A stretch of 6,043 nucleotides of DNA from JAVVHH01 sp050954595 (GTDB taxonomy: Bacteria; Pseudomonadota; Alphaproteobacteria; Acetobacterales; Acetobacteraceae): assembly GCA_050954595.1 (NCBI GenBank), contig JBPBQE010000343.1, forward strand, positions 1 through 6,043. Reading direction: 5' to 3'. The stretch's first letter is position 1, and every line of letters begins with the position of its first letter. Below, piece by piece: positions 1-5,163 of the stretch. The position numbers were made by a program, and so were the translations under genes. The notes beneath the pieces were generated by a model, which ran no database searches, had not been told where the DNA came from, and worked only from the letters and a program-made list of their open reading frames with translations.

Positions 1-255
1 CGCGTCCTCGTCACCGTCGAACGCATCGTCCCCGGCAACCTGCTCGACGACGAACGCCTAGCCCCCGGCACCATCTCCGCCACCTACGTCGACAGCGTCG
101 CCGTCGCCGAACGCGGCGCCTGGCCCATCGCCCTGCTCGACGAATACGACGCCGACCCGGCCCACATCGCCGCCTACGCCAAAGCCGTCCGCACCGATGC
201 CGGCTTCCAGGCCTATCTCGATGCCCACGTCTTCGACCGAAAAGCCGCCGAATGA
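1..255 (+). CDS. CoA-transferase subunit A, C-terminal part (5' end outside window)
   Basis: The reading frame is open from the first base and gives 84 residues before TGA at 253-255, so only the C-terminal quarter to third of a roughly 270-300 residue protein is visible. It reads VLVTVERIVP early, then GTISATYVDSVAVAERGAWP and an aspartate/tyrosine-rich tail with YAKAVRTDAGFQAYLD. This pattern resembles the end of the alpha subunit of class I CoA-transferases of the glutaconate CoA-transferase/IpdA type (COG1788). By family knowledge it would pair with a beta subunit to move CoA between acyl groups, or to hydrolyse a cyclic CoA thioester, in the cytoplasm. The following gene is exactly such a beta subunit, and its ATG overlaps this stop as ATGA, which strongly supports the call and implies translational coupling. 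The substrate cannot be inferred, and the N-terminal domain that would help is outside the window. Confidence 0.75.
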   Translation, partial: RVLVTVERIVPGNLLDDERLAPGTISATYVDSVAVAERGAWPIALLDEYDADPAHIAAYAKAVRTDAGFQAYLDAHVFDRKAAE

Positions 256-977
256 TCCACCCGCAGGAACGCCTCATCGGCGCCGTCGCCCGCCTCATCC
301 TCGACCCGGCCGCTCCGCCCGCGCGACACATCGCCGTCGGTGCCGCCTCCCCCATCCCCGCCGCCGCCTGCTGGCTGGTCAAGAAACTCGGTCACGACGT
401 TCGCCTGTCGCTGCTGCACAAGCGCACCGGCAACCCCTTCACCGAAGGCTCCCGCGAACTCTTCGACCTCGCCGGCCAAGGTCGGCTCGACCTGTTCTTC
501 CTCGGTGGCGGCCAGATTGACGGTCAGGCCAACATCAACCTCATCGGCACCGGCGCTTGGCCCGGCCAGGCCGCCCGTTTCCCCGGCAGCTTCGGTAGCG
601 CCTACATGTACATGATGGTCCCGCGCACCATCCTGTTCCGCGAGGAACACAGCCGCCGCGTCCTGGTCGAGAAAGTGGACGCGGTCAGTGCCGCCGGCAC
701 CTCGCCCCCGGCCCAGTTCCGCCGCGGCACCGCCCAGGCCCTGGTCACCGGCCGCTGCGTGTTCCGCTTCGACGGCACCCGCTTCCACCTCGCCGCCCGT
801 CACCCCGGCGAAACCCCGGCCAGCATCCGAGCGCAAACCGGCTTCGACTACGAAGAAGCCGACACGCCCGAAACCCCGGACCCGTCGCCCGAAGAACTGG
901 CGCTCCTCCGTGGCCCCGTCCGCGCCGAAATGGCCGAAACCTACCCCGAGTTCTGCGCCCGGGTCTGGCCGAGCTAA
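252..977 (+). CDS. CoA-transferase subunit B (glutaconate CoA-transferase beta / IpdB-like)
   Basis: A 241-residue cytoplasmic protein, close to the usual length of about 250-270 for this subunit. Family landmarks appear in order: an N-terminal helix and the HIAVGAASPIPAAA loop (26-39), GGGQID (85-90, matching the GGAQID of glutaconate CoA-transferase beta), the asparagine-rich ANINLIGTG (93-101), a glycine/serine turn GSFGSAY (112-118), VEKVD near 160, and a C-terminal TGFDYEEAD segment. It should form a heteromer with the subunit A encoded just upstream; the ATGA overlap indicates coupled translation, and no separate ribosome binding site is visible. The oddity is the region around residues 50-56 (VRLSLLH). 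It aligns by eye with the segment that carries the catalytic glutamate (ESG) in classical beta subunits, and no acidic residue is present there. The enzyme may therefore act like IpdAB-type ring-opening hydrolases or a related non-transferase, which is inference. The substrate is unknown. Confidence 0.8.
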   Translation: MIHPQERLIGAVARLILDPAAPPARHIAVGAASPIPAAACWLVKKLGHDVRLSLLHKRTGNPFTEGSRELFDLAGQGRLDLFFLGGGQIDGQANINLIGTGAWPGQAARFPGSFGSAYMYMMVPRTILFREEHSRRVLVEKVDAVSAAGTSPPAQFRRGTAQALVTGRCVFRFDGTRFHLAARHPGETPASIRAQTGFDYEEADTPETPDPSPEELALLRGPVRAEMAETYPEFCARVWPS

Positions 978-988
978 ATCCTCGCCGC

Positions 989-1438
989 TTACTTCGACTC
1001 CTCCTTGGGGATGATCGAGATCTTCCCGTCCCGCTCCACCACCGCGAACTTCATCGCATCCAGCTCGACCATCCCCTGCTGCCGCATCGCGGTGTGGATG
1101 TCGGCCTCCTGCATCCGCAGATGCCGCATGTCCGGCTTCACGAACGCGCCGTCGCGAAACACCACGATCGGCGTCCCGTCCACCAGCCGCTCGATCAAGG
1201 TGGATTTCAGCTTCAGCCACCCGACGAACACGTGCATCAGCCCCACCGTGAACAGCCCGGTCATCGCCGCCGTAAACGACCGGTCCTGCCCCATGATCGC
1301 CGTGCCCGTCATCGCGCCGAACAGGAACAACACCACGATGTCGAACGGCGCGGCCTGGCTCGCGGTCCGCCGACCGACCACCCGCAAGGCGATCAGCGCG
1401 ATGAGGTAGGCCGCAGCGGCCTTCAGAACGGTATCCAC
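989..1438 (-). CDS. DUF421/YetF-type inner-membrane protein
   Basis: Starting at GTG 1438, the protein has 149 residues. Three hydrophobic segments lie at about residues 2-20, 34-53 and 59-78. A soluble C-terminal domain follows, reading LIERLVDGTPIVVFRDGAFVKPDMRHLRMQEADIHTAMRQQGM and ending KISIIPKEESK. The three-helix membrane part, the 'G.P.vv..dG' strand, the 'Lr...adi..amRqqGm' helix and the closing 'dGkiSiIpk' strand are the layout of DUF421 (YetF/YcaP) proteins, whose biochemical function is not settled. It is shorter than the roughly 210-230 residue members such as E. coli YcaP, but no conserved block appears missing. The GTG start was chosen because no other start codon lies between it and the stop of the upstream gene, which ends at 1441, leaving two bases between the genes. 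No clear ribosome binding site is seen, so translation is probably coupled. It converges with the CoA-transferase B gene. Confidence 0.85.
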   Translation of the reverse strand: MDTVLKAAAAYLIALIALRVVGRRTASQAAPFDIVVLFLFGAMTGTAIMGQDRSFTAAMTGLFTVGLMHVFVGWLKLKSTLIERLVDGTPIVVFRDGAFVKPDMRHLRMQEADIHTAMRQQGMVELDAMKFAVVERDGKISIIPKEESK

Positions 1439-1440
1439 GG

Positions 1441-1962
1441 CTACGGCAACACGAACTGCGACCAGCGCACTTCGGGCCCGTCCTCGCCCCCGAGCTTGGC
1501 CCACATGCCGATCGGCCCGGCCCCCGCCGGCATGCCGCCGAGCCGGATCACGGCCCGCTTGGCGCCGGGCTGCACCGCCAGCACCAGTTCGACGTCGCCG
1601 GCCGTACCGGTGCGCCATGCCTTTGGCTGCGGGAACACCGATTGCAGCCCGTATTGCTCCACCAGGCTTTTCTGCAAGGTGACCACGACCTCGCTCTGCT
1701 CATCGCTCACGATGGCGTCGATCACCAACCCGGTCGGCGTGCCGAACCGGATGATCGGCGCATATTCCACCGTGATCGGCCCGTTGCTGACCTTGAACGT
1801 CAGCAGGCTTACGGGTCCACCGCCCAGAAGCCCGACCATCGTCGCCACGATGGTCACCGCCATCAACGCCCGCATCGTCCAGGCGCCGAGCCGCCAGCGC
1901 CGCTCGAACTCCGGATAGAAACTACGGGCTAACTCGTCCGCCATCTTGGTCTGTGGAGCCAT
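1441..1962 (-). CDS. Single-pass membrane protein of unknown family
   Basis: A 173-residue protein I do not recognise as a named family. A basic, amphipathic N-terminus (residues 1-32, including FERRWRLGAW and R31) precedes one hydrophobic segment at about 33-47 (LMAVTIVATMVGLLG). By the positive-inside rule the N-terminus is cytoplasmic and the remaining ~120 residues face the periplasm. That outer part is rich in alternating hydrophobic/polar stretches (TFKVSNGPITVEYAPIIRFG, SEVVVTLQKSLVEQYG, DVELVLAVQPGAKRAVIRLGG) and contains no cysteine, suggesting a beta-sandwich-like domain; that is inference. Codon use matches the neighbours, so it is a real gene. The start could instead be ATG 1944 (167 residues); neither has a convincing ribosome binding site. 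It sits 54 bases behind phoB on the same strand and two bases before the DUF421 gene, which suggests a shared function with the latter and possible read-through from the phosphate operon. Confidence 0.7.
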   Translation of the reverse strand: MAPQTKMADELARSFYPEFERRWRLGAWTMRALMAVTIVATMVGLLGGGPVSLLTFKVSNGPITVEYAPIIRFGTPTGLVIDAIVSDEQSEVVVTLQKSLVEQYGLQSVFPQPKAWRTGTAGDVELVLAVQPGAKRAVIRLGGMPAGAGPIGMWAKLGGEDGPEVRWSQFVLP

Positions 1963-2016
1963 GACGCTGGAACGTGCGCCGGCATCCTTCGTTGCTGCCC
2001 CGCCGCGGGCGCCGGG

Positions 2017-2706
2017 CTACTCCGTGTCGAGCGCGTACCCCGCCGCCCGGACCGTCCGCACCACGTCCAGCTCGCCCTCGCCGTTGATGCTCTTGCGCAG
2101 CCGCCGGATGTGCACGTCCACCGTGCGCGGCTCGACATGGATGTCGCGGCCCCACACCGCGTTCAGCAATTCCTCGCGCGAGAACACCCGCCGCGGATGC
2201 TGCATCAGGAACTCCAGCAGCCGATACTCCGTCGGCCCCAGATGCACCGCCCGGTTGTTCCGCTGCACCCGGTGCGCCGACTGGTCCATGACGATGTCAT
2301 GGAACTCGAGCTGCCCCCGCACCGTCGGCGGCCCAGCCCGGCGCAGCAGCGCCCGCATCCGCGCCAGCAAGGCATCCATGTTGAACGGCTTGGTGATGTA
2401 ATCATCCGCACCGGTGTTCAGCCCGCGCACCGCGTCCTGATCCTCGCTGCGCGCCGTCACCATGATCACCGGCAGGTCCCGCGTCGCCGGGCGCCGGCGG
2501 ATCTGCCGGCACACCTCGATGCCCGACATCACCGGCAGCATCCAATCCAGCAGCACGATGTCCGGCGGCGACTCCGTGATGCGCGAGATCGCCTCCTGCC
2601 CGTCCACGGCCTCCTCGACCTGGAAGCCCTGCTTCTCGAGGTTGTAGCGCAGCATGGCTACCAGCGCCGCCTCGTCTTCGACCACGAGAACCATGGGCTT
2701 CTGCAT
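2017..2706 (-). CDS. phoB: Phosphate regulon response regulator PhoB
   Basis: A 229-residue OmpR/PhoB-family regulator of normal length. The receiver domain (about 4-122) shows the acidic pair E10-D11, the phosphoacceptor D54 in VLLDWMLP, T84 in VTAR, and K106 in TKPF. The DNA-binding winged helix (about 130-229) contains LGPTEYRLLEFLMQHPRRVFS, then the recognition-helix region ELLNAVWGRDIHVEPRTVDVHIRRLRK, and the closing wing VRTVRAAGYALD. The match to PhoB rather than another family member rests on the sequence of both domains and on the position directly behind phoU. When phosphorylated by PhoR under phosphate starvation, PhoB activates Pho-box promoters, normally including that of the pst operon. 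ATG 2706 was chosen over the adjacent TTG 2709: it overlaps the phoU stop as TGATG and lies 6 bases after a GGAGA sequence. No phoR follows; the next gene downstream encodes an unknown membrane protein, so the kinase gene is elsewhere. Confidence 0.96.
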   Translation of the reverse strand: MQKPMVLVVEDEAALVAMLRYNLEKQGFQVEEAVDGQEAISRITESPPDIVLLDWMLPVMSGIEVCRQIRRRPATRDLPVIMVTARSEDQDAVRGLNTGADDYITKPFNMDALLARMRALLRRAGPPTVRGQLEFHDIVMDQSAHRVQRNNRAVHLGPTEYRLLEFLMQHPRRVFSREELLNAVWGRDIHVEPRTVDVHIRRLRKSINGEGELDVVRTVRAAGYALDTE

Positions 2707-3431
2707 CAAAGGTCTCCGTGCTGTCGCACGACCGCGTAAGCCGCGGCATCCGTGCCCTTGGGCCGATCATCGTCCAGCGACTCGCCGGTCGCGGCGTAAT
2801 AAACGGTCTCGGCGATGTTGGTCGCGTGATCGCCGATCCGCTCGATGTTCTTGGCGATGAACAGCAGATGCGTGCAGGGCGTGATGTTGCGCGGGTCTTC
2901 CATCATGTAGGTGATGAATTCGCGGAAGATCGAGTTGTAGAGATCGTCGATCGCCTGGTCGGACTGCCACACCTGCAGCGCCTTGGCCGGGTCGTTCTCG
3001 CCGACGGCGTCGATCACCAGCCGCAAATTGTCCTGCGCCAGCCGTGCCATCGTCGCCAGCCCCGTGAGCGTGAACGGCAAGGTGAACTGCCCCAGCACGA
3101 TGCTCCGCTTGGCGACGTTCTTGGCGTAGTCGCCGATCCGCTCCAGCTGCGCCGAGATCTTCAACCCGGCCACGATCTGCCGCAGATCGTTGGCCATCGG
3201 CTGCCGCAGCGCCAGCAACCGGATCACCGCCGCCTCGATCTGCCGCTCCAGCAGGTCGACCGCCTTGTCCTGCTGCACCGCCTGCGTGGCGACGTCCGGG
3301 TCCAGGCTGACGATCGCCTGCGTCGCCAGCGCGACCTGGTTCTCGACCAGCCCGCCCATCTCGGTCAGCTGATCGCGCAACCGATCCAATTCCTGTGTGA
3401 AGCTCTTCACGATGTGCTTGCCCTCGGACAT
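2706..3431 (-). CDS. phoU: Phosphate signalling adaptor PhoU
   Basis: A 241-residue, almost wholly helical cytoplasmic protein, matching the usual PhoU length of about 235-245. It is built of two homologous three-helix bundles. Each carries the family's metal-binding E-x-x-x-D motif: LERIGDYAKNVAKR with E97 and D101, and IERIGDHATNIAE with E197 and D201. Other family features are the N-terminal SFTQELDRLRDQLTEMGGLVENQV helix and LALRQPMANDLRQIVAGLKI at about 73-92. PhoU connects the Pst transporter (through PstB) to the kinase PhoR and keeps the Pho response off when phosphate is plentiful; it also limits phosphate uptake. The frame is open much further upstream, into pstB, but ATG 3431 is the start: it is preceded at 7 bases by GGGGGAG and begins the conserved protein. 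The gene lies 17 bases behind pstB and overlaps phoB by one base, consistent with a single pst-pho transcript. Confidence 0.96.
   Translation of the reverse strand: MSEGKHIVKSFTQELDRLRDQLTEMGGLVENQVALATQAIVSLDPDVATQAVQQDKAVDLLERQIEAAVIRLLALRQPMANDLRQIVAGLKISAQLERIGDYAKNVAKRSIVLGQFTLPFTLTGLATMARLAQDNLRLVIDAVGENDPAKALQVWQSDQAIDDLYNSIFREFITYMMEDPRNITPCTHLLFIAKNIERIGDHATNIAETVYYAATGESLDDDRPKGTDAAAYAVVRQHGDL
2713..2717 (-). promoter_or_regulatory. Ribosome binding site of phoB
   Basis: Read on the - strand this is GGAGA, 6 bases before ATG 2706 and within the last codons of phoU. The spacing favours ATG 2706 over TTG 2709, which would be only 3 bases away. Confidence 0.65.
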
Positions 3432-3438
3432 GGCGCTG

Positions 3439-3445
3439 CTCCCCC
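3439..3445 (-). promoter_or_regulatory. Ribosome binding site of phoU
   Basis: Read on the - strand this is GGGGGAG, placed 7 bases before ATG 3431 in the 17-base gap behind pstB. It decides the phoU start within a frame that stays open far upstream into pstB. Confidence 0.75.
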
Positions 3446-3448
3446 GGC

Positions 3449-4276
3449 TCAGCCGAACCGGCCGGTGATGTATTCCTGCGTCTTCTTCTGCCGCGGCGCC
3501 GTGAACATCTCCGCCGCCGGCGCGACCTCGATCAGCTCGCCGAGATAGAAGAACGCCACCTGGTCCGCGCACCGCGCCGCCTGCTGCATGTTGTGCGTGA
3601 CGATCGCGATGGTGAACTCGGTCTTCAGCTCGTCGATCAGCTCCTCGACCTTGAGCGTGCTGATCGGGTCCAGCGCCGAAGTCGGCTCGTCCAGCAGGAT
3701 CACCTCCGGCCGCGTCGCGATCGTCCGCGCGATGCACAGACGCTGCTGCTGCCCGCCCGACATCCCCATCGCCGACCCGGTCAGCCGGTCCTTCACCTCG
3801 GTCCACAGCGCCGCCCGCGTCAGCGACCACTCGACCCGCTCGTCCATCTGCGACCGGCTCAGCTTCTCGTGCAGCCGCACCCCGAAGGCGATGTTGTCGT
3901 AGATCGACATCGGAAACGGCGTCGGCTTCTGGAACACCATGCCGACCCGGCTGCGCAAGTCATTCACGTCGACGTCGGTGCCGATGATGTTCTGCCCGTC
4001 CATCAGCACCTCGCCCTCGGCGCGCTGCCCCGGATATAGGTCATACATCCGGTTCAGGCAGCGCAGCAGCGTCGACTTGCCGCAGCCGCTGGGGCCGATC
4101 ATACCGGTCACCTGCTTGTCCGGCAGGTCCAGGTTGATCCCCTTCAGCGCCTTGTTGGTGCCGTAGAAGAAGTCGAGGTTGCGGATCGCCAGCCGCGGCG
4201 CCGCGATCGCCGCCGTCGAGCAGGCCTGCATCGCACTCATCCCGCCCGATGTCGCTTCTCGTTCCATGACCGGCAT
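3449..4276 (-). CDS. pstB: Phosphate ABC transporter ATP-binding protein PstB
   Basis: A 275-residue ATPase of the Pst high-affinity phosphate importer (EC 7.3.2.1), acting as a dimer on the cytoplasmic face of PstC-PstA. Motifs appear in order: Walker A GPSGCGKST (61-69), Q-loop Q116 within MVFQKPTPFPMSIYDNIAFG (a PstB hallmark), ABC signature MSGGQQQR (172-179), Walker B VILLDEP (192-198), D-loop SALD (200-203) and H-loop H228 in VTHNMQQAARC. The C-terminus YITGRFG is also typical. The signature begins with methionine instead of the usual leucine, a conservative change unlikely to abolish function. ATG 4276 was chosen because AGAGGA lies 7 bases upstream, just 2 bases behind the pstA stop. 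In-frame ATGs at 4267 and 4240 would give 272 or 263 residues, nearer to E. coli PstB (257). The first ~28 residues before the conserved core are poorly conserved, so the exact start is the main uncertainty. Confidence 0.96.
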   Translation of the reverse strand: MPVMEREATSGGMSAMQACSTAAIAAPRLAIRNLDFFYGTNKALKGINLDLPDKQVTGMIGPSGCGKSTLLRCLNRMYDLYPGQRAEGEVLMDGQNIIGTDVDVNDLRSRVGMVFQKPTPFPMSIYDNIAFGVRLHEKLSRSQMDERVEWSLTRAALWTEVKDRLTGSAMGMSGGQQQRLCIARTIATRPEVILLDEPTSALDPISTLKVEELIDELKTEFTIAIVTHNMQQAARCADQVAFFYLGELIEVAPAAEMFTAPRQKKTQEYITGRFG

Positions 4277-4278
4277 CC

Positions 4279-5163
4279 CTAATTCCTCTTCCGCAACGCG
4301 AACCGCGCCACGATGTTCAAGGCCAACACGCCAACCGTGATGATCAGCGCCCCTACCCAGGCCAACTGCGTCCAATCCTCGTATGCCGACCCGGCATATT
4401 GATAGATCGTCACGGGCAGGCTGCTCATCGGGTGGTTCATGTCGAGCGACCAGTTCAGATTGCCCAACGAGGTGAACAGTAGTGGCGCCGTCTCACCCGC
4501 GATCCGCGCCACCGCCAGCAACACGCCCGTCATGATGCCGTCGAGCGCCGCCCGGTAGCAGACGAACACGATCGTCTTCCACTTCGGCGCCCCCAGCGCC
4601 ATCGCCGCCTCGCGCAGCGCCGTCGGGATCAGCCGCAGCATGTCCTCCGTGGTCCGCACCACGATCGGGATCACGATCACCGCCAGCGCCACCGCCCCGG
4701 CCCAGCCGGAGAACCCACCGAACGGGCTGACCAGGATCTGATACACGAACAATCCGATCAGGATGCTCGGCGCTGACAACAGGATGTCGGACACGAACCG
4801 CACCAGATCGCCCAGCCGCGACCCGGCCGAATACTCCGACAGATACGTCCCCACCATCAGCCCGATCGGCGTCCCGATCAGGGTCCCGAGCGCAGTCTGG
4901 ATCAAGCTGCCGACGATCGCATTCAGCAACCCGCCGCCGGAGCCCGGCGGCAACGTGATGTGCGTCAGCACGCTCAGCGACAATCCCTTGTAGCCCAGCG
5001 CCACCAGCGTCACCAGAATCGACGCCAGGAAGAACAGCCCGACCCCCGCCGCGATCCAGCACAGCGTCCGCACCACCCGGTCCGCAACCCGCCGCCGCCG
5101 CCCCAGCGACTTGGCGACCGCCTCGTTGCGAATCACCCGGCGTGCCGTCATCGACGCGCTCAT
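4279..5163 (-). CDS. pstA: Phosphate ABC transporter permease PstA
   Basis: A 294-residue inner-membrane permease of normal PstA length. After a basic cytoplasmic N-terminus (about 1-32, with RRRR at 22-25) there are six hydrophobic segments: about 33-56, 79-108, 123-146, 150-170, 205-228 and 268-288. Characteristic PstA stretches are GGLLNAIVGSLIQT, a TYLSEY segment at 106-111, FVSDILLSAPSILIG (123-137) and ARIAGETAPLLFT (219-231). The cytoplasmic EAA loop, REAAMALGAPKWKTIVFV (184-201), couples the permease to PstB. With PstC it forms the phosphate pathway across the membrane. The start ATG overlaps the pstC stop by four bases (ATGA) and follows a GGGGG run by 7 bases; a second in-frame ATG four codons on is possible but less well placed. 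The stop lies 2 bases before pstB. Confidence 0.96.
   Translation of the reverse strand: MSASMTARRVIRNEAVAKSLGRRRRVADRVVRTLCWIAAGVGLFFLASILVTLVALGYKGLSLSVLTHITLPPGSGGGLLNAIVGSLIQTALGTLIGTPIGLMVGTYLSEYSAGSRLGDLVRFVSDILLSAPSILIGLFVYQILVSPFGGFSGWAGAVALAVIVIPIVVRTTEDMLRLIPTALREAAMALGAPKWKTIVFVCYRAALDGIMTGVLLAVARIAGETAPLLFTSLGNLNWSLDMNHPMSSLPVTIYQYAGSAYEDWTQLAWVGALIITVGVLALNIVARFALRKRN
4284..4289 (-). promoter_or_regulatory. Ribosome binding site of pstB
   Basis: Read on the - strand this is AGAGGA, 7 bases before ATG 4276. It lies inside the last codons of pstA. It favours the longest of three clustered in-frame ATG starts (4276, 4267, 4240). Confidence 0.65.

Noticed and set aside
213..1220. 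Long open frame on the - strand (335 codons) opposite the CoA-transferase pair and overlapping the DUF421 gene.
   Set aside because: Gly/Ala/Glu/Arg-rich product without domains. It covers the conserved CoA-transferase B subunit and also overlaps the DUF421 gene in another frame.
1094..1918. Long open frame on the + strand (274 codons) opposite the DUF421 and unknown membrane genes.
   Set aside because: Its translation is rich in His, Pro, Arg and Thr without hydrophobic core patterns, whereas the - strand frames give membrane helices and the DUF421 signature.
1995..2016. GC-rich short inverted repeat behind phoB that might be a terminator.
   Set aside because: The best stem is only about 4 base pairs (GCCC/GGGC) with no T-run after it on the - strand, so it cannot be distinguished from general GC richness.
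1963..2016. Possible promoter for the unknown membrane gene in the 54-base gap behind phoB.
   Set aside because: No convincing -35/-10 pair or Pho-box-like repeat was seen; a short 18-codon frame starting at ATG 1985 has no supporting evidence.
2718..3548. Long open frame on the + strand (276 codons) opposite phoU and the end of pstB.
   Set aside because: Low-complexity composition rich in Arg, Gln, His and Leu with no recognisable motif. It crosses two well-supported - strand genes and is a composition shadow.
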